Below are positions 34,368 to 42,474 of a DNA stretch of 64,000 nt, in pieces (position 1 is the first letter of the stretch; the number at the start of each line of letters is the position of its first letter). The position numbers were made by a program, and so were the translations under genes. The DNA lies in the IMG/VR virus record IMGVR_UViG_3300036046_000003, positions 1-64,000 of that record; one strand, given 5' to 3'. This DNA is from a virus. Under the pieces are notes generated by a model. It saw only the letters and a program-made list of their open reading frames with translations. It had not been told where the DNA came from and made no database searches.

Positions 34368-35399
34368 ATGCCACAAACGGTGCTTGCGTACACGCTCCCT
34401 GACGGCAGCGACCTTCGCGTTAGCCCTTTTGCCACGAACGTCAGCCGCGCCTGGGTTCTTAATGACGTAGGAACCGCAACCTTCGACCTTCCCGCAGAAA
34501 CGCCTGATTTAGCCCGCGTCTGTCAGTTCGGCGCACTACACTGGCTCTACGAAGACGGTGTTCCTCCGTTTGTTGGCGAAGTAGAACAGGTTTCCTTTAG
34601 CGATACCGGAACCGTGAGCGTCGGCCTCCGTAGCGCCGAATACCTCTTGCGCGGCCAGATTACGCGACAGTCCGTTCTGTTCGGGGAAAGTAGCCCGGTC
34701 TCTGCGGGGGCCGTAGCTGCGGGGGTCTTTGAGAGCGCGGTTACGCGCAACGGGCGCTCCCCGTTGCGCCCTGGTGTATTTGACGCAGAAAACGCTACGT
34801 TTCTCAAAGCGACGTATGCGGATTGCTTCGACGTTTTCTCCAAACTGACGGAGGATCACAAAGCCGCTTTTTGGGTAGACGACCATCTGCGCGTCCACTT
34901 TCGGGGGCGGCGCGGGTCAGATAAGCGGGACAGCGTATTGCTCTTCCAGGGGCGCAATCTGCTGTCGGCGACTGTTACCGGGTCGGTAGCCGACACGATC
35001 AACGCGGCGGTGGTGGTGGCTGACAGCAACAATCCGGCTGACGGACGCACAGCCGCCCTGCGCTACGATACAACAGGTCAATTTAGAGCGGCGGTACTGA
35101 CCCTAAGCGGTGCAAAAGACCAGGCACAAGCACGACAGTTTGGTGTTGATACCCTGCGGGAACGTCGTTGGCCGACAATGACCCTGGAAGGCTACGTTCC
35201 CCGAACGGCGGCTGAGTGGGGTAGTTTCTTTCTCGGAGATATTGTGCGCGTAGTGACGCCGCTTGTGCCCTGGAAAAACGAGCACATCTGCCGCGTTATC
35301 GCAGCTGAGCTAGGCCCGCAAGAGGATCAAATGCGGTTTGTCTTTTCGATTATTAATGAGACAGCCGCAGAGACCCCAGCAACCTGGGTGCTTACGTAA
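34368..35399 (+). CDS. Tail tip protein, gp37-like hub
   Basis: The protein has 343 residues; ATG follows AGGAGG. It reads like tail-tip hub proteins of the ReqiPepy6 gp37 type: VSRAWVLNDVGTATFDLP, then LHWLYEDGVPPFVGEV, with the C-terminal strand-rich HICRVIAAELG. It lies between Dit and the fibre, the usual place for a Tal-like protein. No lytic domain is visible. Confidence 0.65.
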   Translation: MPQTVLAYTLPDGSDLRVSPFATNVSRAWVLNDVGTATFDLPAETPDLARVCQFGALHWLYEDGVPPFVGEVEQVSFSDTGTVSVGLRSAEYLLRGQITRQSVLFGESSPVSAGAVAAGVFESAVTRNGRSPLRPGVFDAENATFLKATYADCFDVFSKLTEDHKAAFWVDDHLRVHFRGRRGSDKRDSVLLFQGRNLLSATVTGSVADTINAAVVVADSNNPADGRTAALRYDTTGQFRAAVLTLSGAKDQAQARQFGVDTLRERRWPTMTLEGYVPRTAAEWGSFFLGDIVRVVTPLVPWKNEHICRVIAAELGPQEDQMRFVFSIINETAAETPATWVLT

Positions 35400-35405
35400 T
35401 AGCAG

Positions 35406-35418
35406 TGCGTTTAGTGCA
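35406..35418. promoter_or_regulatory. Operator-like palindrome, site 7
   Basis: TGCGTTTAGTGCA, identical to site 13 in the FtsK-like gene. It lies after the stop at 35399 and before a terminator. Confidence 0.55.
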
Positions 35419-35421
35419 GAA

Positions 35422-35453
35422 GGCCCACTCCGTTCGGGGTGGGCTTTTTCTTT
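35422..35453 (+). terminator. Intrinsic terminator before the tail fibre
   Basis: GCCCACTCC pairs with GGGGTGGGC around GTTC, followed by TTTTTCTTT. The fibre start is at 35463. Confidence 0.85.
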
Positions 35454-35462
35454 GGAATACTT

Positions 35463-38072
35463 ATGAGTTCTATTTCGCAGCTAGACCTTGTACTTTTAGG
35501 CCGACGAGGACTAACGGCTCGCCTGGGTGGGGTTGAACGCGCCATTCGTGACCTTTCGTTGGGCGTCGCACAAGAGGCAGTAGGCGCGGTTACGGGGGTG
35601 CGCCCTAATCTCCTTTCAAACGGCTCCTTCGAGTTCTACAATCGAGGCGAAACGAAACCAAACGAGTGGGCCGCGAGTGGTACGGTGTCTGTAGCGTCGG
35701 GGACGCTGGGCGCTGACGGTAGCGTGGTAGTGTTGCTTTCAGCGGGGGCCTCTATTAGTCAGTCTGTAGACGGGGGTCAACCGCAGAACGTTGGCGCGGG
35801 TACGCTGTCCCTGGCGGTTCGGGCCACCGCACCTGCGACAATTACGTTGGCGGTTAACCACAGCGCCGCCACAAGCGGGCCAATCATTCGGTTGGGGCTT
35901 GACGGGGTAGAGGTCGAAACAAACGAACATCCGGGCGACGGTACTTGGTATCGTTTCTTTCGGCAGTATCTCTTAACCGCCGCTGGTGCGGCTTCTGTGT
36001 CGGTGGGCTGCTCTGCCGGTTCTGTTGAAGCTGATGCCGTTAAATATGAGCGAGAAGACGGTACGGGTACGTTTATCGAACCCACGGCGTTTGTGGGAGG
36101 CGATTGGGGGGCTGCCGTCCAGCTACGCACCCTCAAAGCTGAGAATATTATTTCAGGCCAACTCACGGTTGGCGGGGCGGACAGTAACAACCCACGAATT
36201 AGCGTCCTTAACGGGGACAACGCCGAGATTGTGACGATAGGAGACCCTGCAAGTGGGTTTCTTGGTATTGAGGTTAAGGACGCGGGGGGTATGCGGGTGA
36301 GTGGCAGCGGAGACGTGGCCGTTGTCGGCGGGGGGCGTATTTACGCGGGTATGCCCGCCGGGGGGCGGACTGAGCTGGCCGCCGCCGGGTTGGCGGGCTA
36401 CAACGCGGCGAACGAGAAACAGGCGGAGCTGCAAAGCGCTACTGGTAAACTGCGCATTCTTGGGGTCGGCGGTCTGTCGGTAGAGAATGGGGCGTCCGTC
36501 GAAATTAAAGGCGGCGGCCATTTGCTTGTGGGTACGCCCGACGCGCAGCGTACCGAGGTTCGTAATTACGGGGTTGTTGGATACAACAACGACAACGAAG
36601 TTATTTTTGCGCTGAATGAGGCCGGTGTCGTCAATGGGGTCAACGTAGACGACGGCGATGTATTGATCGGCAACGCAGGCAACAATTACGCGCTTTGGGA
36701 TAATTCTGCGGGCGAGCTTACTATTGTCGGAACAGTAATCGCGGGCGAAGGTAACGTCGAAATAGGTACGGCGGGTGTTACCTTGCTGAGTAGCGGCGTT
36801 AACTACAACGCACGAAACGCCGTGACCTGGGTAACTGACCTTTCCGAACCAAATACGGACTTTCCCGTAGCTGTGGTTTTTGGTGGAAGGCAAGAGGTTA
36901 GCCAGACAAATCCACGGGTACGCAAAATTCTTGACCTGTACAGCGGGTCAATAAACGACGTGTTCTTCTCCCGCCCCGCCGGTAGCCCACAGGAAGACGG
37001 AAAGCTTACCTGTATCGCCATTGGCACAAAAGACGGCGGACAAGCCAGTGCGTTTTACGGCGCGTTTGCTGGTACTGCCGCAGAAATGATATTCCATTCA
37101 GTTGCGCGGCGTATTGAAATTGGCGGATCGGGCCTTTGTCGGAAAAACTCGACAAACACAAACCCGGCTTTTTTGCAGTGGGAAGCCGGGTTCGTAGAGT
37201 TGGGCGGAGAGGGCCATTCGGCGGGGGTGCGTACCCGTGGAACCCTCGACGTAAGAAAGCTGAACGCTGCGGGTGGTAGTAACGTTCAACTCGAAGGGCG
37301 CACCGCTCTCACCGACATAAACGACGGCTTTTTGCGGGTCAATCACGGCGAGCAGTACAGTGAAGGTGTTGCGGTGTCGGGCCGCTTACGCGCATTCGGC
37401 TGGCTCAGTGTCGGCAATGACGCGCTCAACTTCACACCCACCGGGTCTACCTGGGCTACAGGTGGGGCTACCTTACTCCTGAACGGCCTGGATACTACCT
37501 CGATTGTTTTCCACGACGCCAATAACCGCGTAGACGCGATTGTGGCGGGCGGGGGACTTCTGCGTATTGGGCCGGACATTGGCTTTGGCCCTGCGAATGT
37601 GGAGTTCTCAGGAACTACGGCATTCGGACGCGCCCCTGTTTCAAACGTCCGGGCGGTTATGTTTGCGACAACGAATGACAGTAACGGACATAGCCTGTTT
37701 TGCGCGAACAACGGCTGGACGCAAAACCACTTGTATATTCGCGGAGACGGCTTGCCCTGGGTCAATCAAGCCTGGGTTGTCGGTTCCGACGAACGCCTGA
37801 AAGAAGACATAGCCGACGTACCAAACGCCCTAGACCGTCTTCAAGGCGTTCGGCCCCGCTCCTACTACCTTCGAGCCGACGAGGCCCGTCAACGAAGGCG
37901 TCATTACGGCGTAGTCGCTCAGGAGTTGGTAGAGGTACTACCTGAACTGGTGTCAGAAGGGCAGGACGGCACACTGGCGGTGGCGTATGAAGAGCTGATC
38001 CCCCTGCTTGTGGGGGCCGTAAAAGAGTTGTCAGCGCGGGTTACAGCCCTTGAAGCGCGCCTGCGCTCGTAA
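35463..38072 (+). CDS. Tail fibre with S74 intramolecular chaperone
   Basis: The protein has 869 residues. ATG 35463 is preferred over the upstream frame start inside the terminator. The long shaft is built of repeated beta segments (VGGGRIYAG, VEIKGGGHLLVG). The C-terminus is a peptidase S74 domain: VGSDERLKEDI, then RHYGVVAQEL and a final coiled coil. S74 domains guide trimer folding and cut themselves off at the Ser of GSD. About 55 residues before it are shared almost exactly with the second fibre at 61487-63022. Confidence 0.9.
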   Translation: MSSISQLDLVLLGRRGLTARLGGVERAIRDLSLGVAQEAVGAVTGVRPNLLSNGSFEFYNRGETKPNEWAASGTVSVASGTLGADGSVVVLLSAGASISQSVDGGQPQNVGAGTLSLAVRATAPATITLAVNHSAATSGPIIRLGLDGVEVETNEHPGDGTWYRFFRQYLLTAAGAASVSVGCSAGSVEADAVKYEREDGTGTFIEPTAFVGGDWGAAVQLRTLKAENIISGQLTVGGADSNNPRISVLNGDNAEIVTIGDPASGFLGIEVKDAGGMRVSGSGDVAVVGGGRIYAGMPAGGRTELAAAGLAGYNAANEKQAELQSATGKLRILGVGGLSVENGASVEIKGGGHLLVGTPDAQRTEVRNYGVVGYNNDNEVIFALNEAGVVNGVNVDDGDVLIGNAGNNYALWDNSAGELTIVGTVIAGEGNVEIGTAGVTLLSSGVNYNARNAVTWVTDLSEPNTDFPVAVVFGGRQEVSQTNPRVRKILDLYSGSINDVFFSRPAGSPQEDGKLTCIAIGTKDGGQASAFYGAFAGTAAEMIFHSVARRIEIGGSGLCRKNSTNTNPAFLQWEAGFVELGGEGHSAGVRTRGTLDVRKLNAAGGSNVQLEGRTALTDINDGFLRVNHGEQYSEGVAVSGRLRAFGWLSVGNDALNFTPTGSTWATGGATLLLNGLDTTSIVFHDANNRVDAIVAGGGLLRIGPDIGFGPANVEFSGTTAFGRAPVSNVRAVMFATTNDSNGHSLFCANNGWTQNHLYIRGDGLPWVNQAWVVGSDERLKEDIADVPNALDRLQGVRPRSYYLRADEARQRRRHYGVVAQELVEVLPELVSEGQDGTLAVAYEELIPLLVGAVKELSARVTALEARLRS

Positions 38073-38082
38073 GGAAAACCAA

Positions 38083-38883
38083 ATGAAGGATACTCTTCCC
38101 GAAGCGGGAGCAATTGATATTCGCTCCCGGCTTTCTGTGCGCCCACGCGAGGCGGGTACGCCCTACAGTCGGGTACGTCGGCGGGGCAGCCCACTTGGAG
38201 GCGCGCTGCACTATAACGGCCCTAAGCTGCTTGTGTATGGCAACCCGGAAAAAGAACTGCGGTTTGTCGAAACGGTAGTTTTACGGGAACACCAGAACCG
38301 GCTTGGAGCCGACAGTGTGCAGTATCACTACGTAGTGCTTTCTAACGGACAGCGCTATCAGACGCGGGGTCTAACCCTAACCGCGTGGCACTGCGGTAAC
38401 GGCTATGGTAATGACCGCCACCTGGCCGTACACTTGACGCTGGGTAAGGGCCAAACACCCACGGCGGAACAGTGGGCCTCCACTGTCGAACTGTTTGATA
38501 TTCTCGGCGCGGCTTTCGGCTGGGGGCGGCGCTCGGTGTTCGGCCACAATGAGTATCCACGTTCGTCGGGGTTTCCGCGAGCGCAGGAACGCTACGCGCT
38601 TTTGCCGAAGCAATCCGAATGCCCCGGCCCTATTCTGCATCAGTTGCTTGTGGAGTGCCGTACCGCTGAAACGCAACTACAGCGCGTGCGCGTAACCGCC
38701 GCAGCGGGACTGACCATTCGGCAAGGGCCAGGACGCGAATACCCCCGTGTGGCCGCACTTCCGGCGGGAACGATTGTGGAGACGCGGCGGCAGCCAAAGA
38801 CGGAAAATGACGGCCCCTGGCTGTGGTTGACGGACGGGCGTGGTTTTATCGCACGCTGGTTTACCGAGCCAGTGGCAGAATAG
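38083..38883 (+). CDS. Endolysin: N-acetylmuramoyl-L-alanine amidase with SH3 domain
   Basis: The protein has 266 residues. The amidase_2/PGRP domain spans about residues 38-185, with likely zinc ligands H43 (ALHYNG), H155 (FGHNEY) and C180 (SECPG). It cuts the bond between muramic acid and peptide. A C-terminal SH3b domain (VTAAAGLTIRQGPG to ARWF) binds the wall. It is the first gene of the lysis cassette. No signal peptide is visible, so export depends on a holin. Confidence 0.92.
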   Translation: MKDTLPEAGAIDIRSRLSVRPREAGTPYSRVRRRGSPLGGALHYNGPKLLVYGNPEKELRFVETVVLREHQNRLGADSVQYHYVVLSNGQRYQTRGLTLTAWHCGNGYGNDRHLAVHLTLGKGQTPTAEQWASTVELFDILGAAFGWGRRSVFGHNEYPRSSGFPRAQERYALLPKQSECPGPILHQLLVECRTAETQLQRVRVTAAAGLTIRQGPGREYPRVAALPAGTIVETRRQPKTENDGPWLWLTDGRGFIARWFTEPVAE

Positions 38884-38892
38884 AGGGCCATT

Positions 38893-39300
38893 ATGCGGCG
38901 AGCGCTAATGCTTACCGACTTTCGAGCGTTTGAACTATTTACCGTTTGCCTCGAAATTGGCTGGGGTTTGCTTTTGCTCAACCCCTGGGTAGGAATTTTT
39001 AGTACCAGCCCCTCTTTCGCCGGTATGCGGCAGCTCGTGCCGTATGAGTGGGCCTGGGGGTTGTTCTTCCTCTTGTTTGGCCTTTTCCACGGGGCTTTAT
39101 TTTTATCTGCTAGCGGGAGGTTTGCGCTGCTACCCGTTTTTCTGTGGGTATTTATCGTAATCCTTCTGCTGGAAGCCAATCCCTTTACGACGGGCGCGGT
39201 AGTGTACAGCCTGGTGGCGGTTTTTAATTGCTGTGCGTTTCTGCGCTCGTATCTCTGGCGGCGGCAAACAGCCCGCATTAAAGGAGACCTGCGCGAATGA
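38893..39300 (+). CDS. Four-helix membrane protein, holin candidate A
   Basis: The protein has 135 residues with about four hydrophobic helices (ELFTVCLEIGWGLLLL, WAWGLFFLLFGLFHGALF, LLPVFLWVFIVILLL, AVVYSLVAVFNCCAFL). It shares layout and several motifs (FELFT, GWG, F-x-x-G...LVALFN) with the next gene, so the two are paralogues. Position after the endolysin suggests holin or regulator of lysis. Confidence 0.7.
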   Translation: MRRALMLTDFRAFELFTVCLEIGWGLLLLNPWVGIFSTSPSFAGMRQLVPYEWAWGLFFLLFGLFHGALFLSASGRFALLPVFLWVFIVILLLEANPFTTGAVVYSLVAVFNCCAFLRSYLWRRQTARIKGDLRE

Positions 39301-39701
39301 GAAACGCAGCGATACGCTTTCTTGCCGGTAACTCCTTTTGGGTCTTCGAGCTTTTTACCTCGCTGCTTGCCCTCGGCTGGGGTTTTGTGTTTGCCTTTAT
39401 TGACCGCGTTTCGTACACCTCCGCCTTTCGCGTTCTCGACCAGGCCGTTGCGGGTAAAGAGTTCGTATGGGGTATGTTCTTTTTGGCCCTTGGGAGCTGC
39501 CAACTCGCCAGCGTCCTTAGCAACAATCACCACTGGCGCGAAACCGTTTCTTTCTTTGCCGGGGTAGCCTGGACGTTTGTAGCCCTCGCGTTGTTTGGTG
39601 CGACGGGGTTTTCCACTGGCGTCTACTGTTACGGGTTAGTAGCACTCTTTAACGGCCTCGCCTCGTTACGGCAGCGCCTTGCACAGAAAGCGGGGCTGTA
39701 A
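39297..39701 (+). CDS. Four-helix membrane protein, holin candidate B
   Basis: The protein has 134 residues and is a paralogue of the gene at 38893. It starts within that gene's stop (ATGA overlap), so the pair is translationally coupled. Helices include FWVFELFTSLLALGWGFVFAF and VAWTFVALALFGATGF. Paired similar membrane proteins could form a mixed holin, or a holin and its inhibitor. Confidence 0.7.
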   Translation: MRNAAIRFLAGNSFWVFELFTSLLALGWGFVFAFIDRVSYTSAFRVLDQAVAGKEFVWGMFFLALGSCQLASVLSNNHHWRETVSFFAGVAWTFVALALFGATGFSTGVYCYGLVALFNGLASLRQRLAQKAGL

Positions 39702-40081
39702 TGAATGATGTGCTGTGGGCCGCAATCGGGGCGGGTCTTGCAGCGCTGCTCACCCGGTTGGCGGGCAAATTCATTGACCGCGACAGCGACGTTATTTCTC
39801 AGGGTAAGTCGCTTAGGGACGAGTTACGCGAAGACATTGATCGCCAGGAACTACGCCTAAAAGAACTAGGCGACCGCGTAGTTCGCCTGGAAGAAGAAGT
39901 AGAAACCTGGAAAGCTCGCGTGGACGATTGGCGTACAAAGTATTATGTACTCTACGAGGAAAATCAGTCGTTACGCCTACAGCTAACCGTACATACGCAG
40001 AAGATCCAGCAACTCGAAAGCGAGTTGGCTGTGTTTGAGCGGAAAGTGTTTTTTGTTCCGCCGACCGAGAAGAAGGACTAA
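39701..40081 (+). CDS. Membrane-anchored coiled-coil protein, spanin-like
   Basis: The protein has 126 residues. A short N-terminal hydrophobic helix (DVLWAAIGAGLAALLTRLAG) is followed by a long charged coiled coil (about 40-115). The form resembles i-spanins or small phage membrane-tethered coiled coils. It starts at the base where the previous stop ends (TAATG). Confidence 0.6.
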   Translation: MNDVLWAAIGAGLAALLTRLAGKFIDRDSDVISQGKSLRDELREDIDRQELRLKELGDRVVRLEEEVETWKARVDDWRTKYYVLYEENQSLRLQLTVHTQKIQQLESELAVFERKVFFVPPTEKKD

Positions 40082-40084
40082 TCA

Positions 40085-40468
40085 ATGGAGCGGCTTATCC
40101 CGTATGTCCCCTACCTGGCCGGAACCGCCCTGGTGTCGGGGGTGGTGCTTGTTCTCTTGGCAAGTGCCACCGTCCGACGTTTTGCCCACCAGACGGTGGC
40201 AGCTGTGTATCGCGCCGCCCTTGTGACCGCCGCTGAGTACGGCGACGAGGCTCTAGAATGGTTGCGCTCCCCTGCCGGTATTCGCTACAGAAAAGCGCTG
40301 GCAGAACGCGCATATGACGTTTTGCCCGCCACAGTCGGCCCGGTGCCTGTCGGCGTCGTGAAACTTTGGCTGTCGCGGGAACGCTGGTGCGTTCTTGTCG
40401 AAACTGCATTTAATGCAGTTGTCTCTCTGGCCGACGATATTCGAGAACCTTCGACTATCGCCCAATAA
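40085..40468 (+). CDS. Membrane protein of the lysis cassette
   Basis: The protein has 127 residues. One strong hydrophobic helix lies near the N-terminus (LAGTALVSGVVLVLLASATV). The rest is amphipathic. It may be another holin-like or accessory lysis protein. Its coding sequence contains operator palindrome site 8. Confidence 0.55.
   Translation: MERLIPYVPYLAGTALVSGVVLVLLASATVRRFAHQTVAAVYRAALVTAAEYGDEALEWLRSPAGIRYRKALAERAYDVLPATVGPVPVGVVKLWLSRERWCVLVETAFNAVVSLADDIREPSTIAQ
40405..40417. promoter_or_regulatory. Operator palindrome, site 8 (within a gene)
   Basis: TGCATTTAATGCA, extended to AACTGCAT...ATGCAGTT. It lies in the 3' part of the last rightward lysis gene, 60 bp before the bidirectional terminator. 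Confidence 0.6.
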
Positions 40469-40469
40469 A

Positions 40470-40515
40470 AAAAAGACCGCTTTACCAGAAAAACAACTGG
40501 TAAAGCGGTCTTTTT
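40470..40515. terminator. Bidirectional terminator between convergent halves
   Basis: AAAAAAAGACCGCTTTACCAG pairs with the mirrored CTGGTAAAGCGGTCTTTTTTTT around AAAAACAA, with A- and T-tracts on both sides. It ends the rightward virion-lysis transcripts and the leftward early transcripts. Confidence 0.95.
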
Positions 40516-40520
40516 TTTAT

Positions 40521-40709
40521 TTATCGAAACAGGGCGAGTACGACTTGATAGCTGACCATCAATACAGCCGTCGCCCCAAAGAAAAAAGCCTGTTCGTGGC
40601 GATACATAAACTGAAACGTAGCGCTAAGGCTGGCGAGAAACCAAATAAGCCAAACCCACAGCGCGAAAAGTATCACCCCAAACCAGGCGGCCAGCAGTGC
40701 TTCTTTCAT
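40521..40709 (-). CDS. Small two-helix membrane protein
   Basis: The protein has 62 residues; ATG 40709 follows GGAAGGG. Two hydrophobic helices: LAAWFGVILFALWVWLIWFLA and AFFFGATAVLMVSYQVVLALF. It overlaps the stop of the upstream zinc-ribbon gene (ATGA). Last gene of the leftward operon. The role is unknown. Confidence 0.65.
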   Translation of the reverse strand: MKEALLAAWFGVILFALWVWLIWFLASLSATFQFMYRHEQAFFFGATAVLMVSYQVVLALFR

Positions 40710-40879
40710 TTGCTTTGTCCCTTCCAATCCAAACGAAGGGATTTGAGTGCCGCCTTTTTATCCAAGATAGGCGGCACTATTGGTTTTCGTTCTCCACACA
40801 CCAAACACGGCGTATCGGCCCATTCATTCTTTCGACGGGCACCGCAGGAGCACAGATACCAATCCAAATAGCGCTTCAA
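40706..40879 (-). CDS. Small zinc-ribbon protein
   Basis: The protein has 57 residues and is easily missed. TTG 40879 follows TTGGAGG at 7 bases and overlaps the upstream stop (TTGA); its own stop overlaps the next ATG. Four cysteines, CSC and CLVC, about 13 residues apart, form a plausible zinc ribbon; a basic C-terminus follows. Coupling on both sides argues strongly for a real gene. It may bind nucleic acid. Confidence 0.7.
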   Translation of the reverse strand: MKRYLDWYLCSCGARRKNEWADTPCLVCGERKPIVPPILDKKAALKSLRLDWKGQSK

Positions 40880-41400
40880 TGCGACGCCTCCAATACGCGG
40901 ACGATTGCTGCGGCGACCTGTCGGCAGAGCCGAGAACCGTTTGAACCGAACGCGGTTTCAATCTCTTTGGGCCGATACCCTTTGATCAACGCATAGGCTA
41001 CTTGCCGCTCCTGTTCAAGCAGCCTCGGCAGGGCGTTCGATACGTCCACGTACACCAGTTGCTCGTCACTTCCCAACGGCGCGTTCTTAAACGCAAGGTA
41101 ATGAACTTGCAGTACCGCCCGAACGGTCGCCTGGGTATAGCCGTTCTGGTCTATGTGGGCCAGTAGCGTAGCCGGGTCTCTTAAACGGTCGCTCGCGGCG
41201 CGGCTTACGGCGCGTGCAAGCCCTTCCGTACCTTGACCGTTGCGAATAGCGATACCCGCCGACACAAACGGGTCTTGTACGTCGCCACAACCATTAGCCA
41301 GCGCCTCTAGCAGACGCTCGGCTTCTGGCGGTGCGTCTGCGGAGCTGCGCCGATAAAGCCAAAGCACGAGACGGCCTACTTCTGAAATATCCCGACGCAT
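40876..41400 (-). CDS. Sigma-70 region 4-like regulator
   Basis: The protein has 174 residues; ATG 41400 follows AAGGAG. The C-terminus LPRLLEQERQVAYALIKGYRPKEI followed by FGSNGSRLCRQVAAAIV looks like a region 4 helix-turn-helix, with the family's L-x-x-x-x-ER...GY...EI rhythm. The N-terminal 110 residues are helical and not recognised. It could be a phage sigma factor or an activator, for example of the GCGTTCCGC/TAGAAT promoters. Its own promoter is at 41471-41499. Confidence 0.55.
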   Translation of the reverse strand: MRRDISEVGRLVLWLYRRSSADAPPEAERLLEALANGCGDVQDPFVSAGIAIRNGQGTEGLARAVSRAASDRLRDPATLLAHIDQNGYTQATVRAVLQVHYLAFKNAPLGSDEQLVYVDVSNALPRLLEQERQVAYALIKGYRPKEIETAFGSNGSRLCRQVAAAIVRVLEASH

Positions 41401-41409
41401 TGGATCTCC

Positions 41410-41415
41410 TTACAT
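41410..41415 (-). promoter_or_regulatory. Start-stop element before the sigma-like gene
   Basis: On the minus strand GAGGAGG is followed after 6 bases by ATG-TAA, whose TAA lies within the binding site (AAGGAG) of the sigma-like gene. Such minimal upstream frames can load or stall ribosomes. Confidence 0.35.
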
Positions 41416-41470
41416 AGATACCCTCCTCTCTACCTTGGTTGCCTGACGGCGATTGTTGCGAAGCTCCCGT

Positions 41471-41499
41471 AGTATAGAGGACGTTCTATTAGCTGTCTA
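41471..41499 (-). promoter_or_regulatory. Promoter TAGACA-17-TATACT
   Basis: A perfect member of the promoter set on the minus strand: TAGACA (41494-41499), 17 bp, TATACT (41471-41476). It lies at the frameshifted end of the nucleotidase gene and drives the sigma-like operon. Confidence 0.75.
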
Positions 41500-42056
41500 C
41501 TTCCGCGTTGTATTGCTTCGCAGCTCCCCACCAACGCAGGTGTCGCCCCGCGATCAAGTCAAGCACAAACGGCACTTCCTGCCAGCCGCGCACGCGCCAG
41601 CGGGGGGGCTGTACAGAGCGCGTTATGTGGACGGCTAAAGAGAATGGTTGGCGTATTGTGGGGCGCATCGTCAATGAGCACGTCAAAACGAACAGCGGCC
41701 CATTTCTGCTTTGCCAACACCAGGAACAGTCTGTGTTTTGGAAAGTAACGGTCAAGCCAGCGCTGTTTTGCGGCGGCGTAAGGTTGTGTATCACTTGACA
41801 CGACAACGACCCGGTGGCCCTGCGCCAAAATAGAAGCCACACCTTCCTGTGCGCCTGGAAGCGGTAACACGGCGTCGTAAAGCTGCGGCGTTCTTACGGA
41901 GAAGAAAGCGTCCCGTTCCGCGTCAGGTAAACAACTAAAGTGCCAGTCTGTTACCTGGGCAGGTGTAACCCGCGAGCCGCCCGCTCCGTAATGAGCGCCC
42001 AGCCAGGCGGGGATCAGCGCCGCTAGTACGTCGTCAAAGTCCACACCAATGAGCAC
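41489..42056 (-). CDS. HAD 5'(3')-deoxyribonucleotidase, frameshifted
   Basis: GTG 42056 follows GAAAGGAAG. VDFDDVL holds the HAD motif I Asp pair; VVVVSSD, WAAVRFDVLIDD and LFSRPHN give the later motifs of 5'(3')-nucleotidases. The natural frame stops at 41559. The family's C-terminal GWQEV block appears instead in another frame (ending at 41489), which is reached if one base of the C7 run (minus strand, about 41606-41612) is removed. So the gene is either frameshifted by one base, phase-variable, or affected by a sequencing error. It would remove phosphate from dNMPs. Confidence 0.7.
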
Positions 42057-42126
42057 TTTTAGCTTCCTTTCAACTAAAAGAGGTAGCACTCGGCGACCTC
42101 TTTTGAAGTATTTTCGTGGCAGAGAG

Positions 42127-42474
42127 CTACCCCGTGGTGGATTTAATGTCCTTTATCCCCTTTTGGTACGCGGCGTCAATCTGATGCCTTGCGTTAAGGT
42201 ATGCGTCATAGGCCGCTTTTAACTGCAATTCTTTGTGTTGGTACAGCGCGTCGTATTTTTCGTAGTCGGCTTCTGTTGCGTCAAACAGCAATACACTGTC
42301 TTTAGCGACGTAAAGCCCGCCGCGAGCCTTCGTACCGTGAAGAGACCCCCCCCCCGGCGTGCGCCGTCCCGCTGCGTTCCTGACCGGCTCGACGTAGTAA
42401 CGCGCCTCGGTTTCTCGCAGCACGCGAACAAGTGCCCCGGCGCGATAGCTATCCTCTTTGGTGATAATTAGCAT
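42127..42474 (-). CDS. Unknown protein with a G10 tract
   Basis: The protein has 115 residues; ATG 42474 follows GGAGA and overlaps the upstream stop. The N-terminal half is strand-rich (MLIITKEDSYRAGALVRVLRE, RYYVEPV), like a small SH3-type barrel; the C-terminal half is one long helix. A run of ten C on the + strand (about 42346-42355) encodes TPGGGS and is prone to slippage. Function is unknown. Confidence 0.6.
   Translation of the reverse strand: MLIITKEDSYRAGALVRVLRETEARYYVEPVRNAAGRRTPGGGSLHGTKARGGLYVAKDSVLLFDATEADYEKYDALYQHKELQLKAAYDAYLNARHQIDAAYQKGIKDIKSTTG

Noticed and set aside
36153-36893. Leftward frame of 246 codons opposite the first tail fibre
   Set aside because: No start signal, no domain, and the fibre on the other strand is certain.
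40395-40871. Rightward frame crossing the bidirectional terminator
   Set aside because: It overlaps a real lysis gene and three leftward genes and crosses a strong terminator; no binding site.
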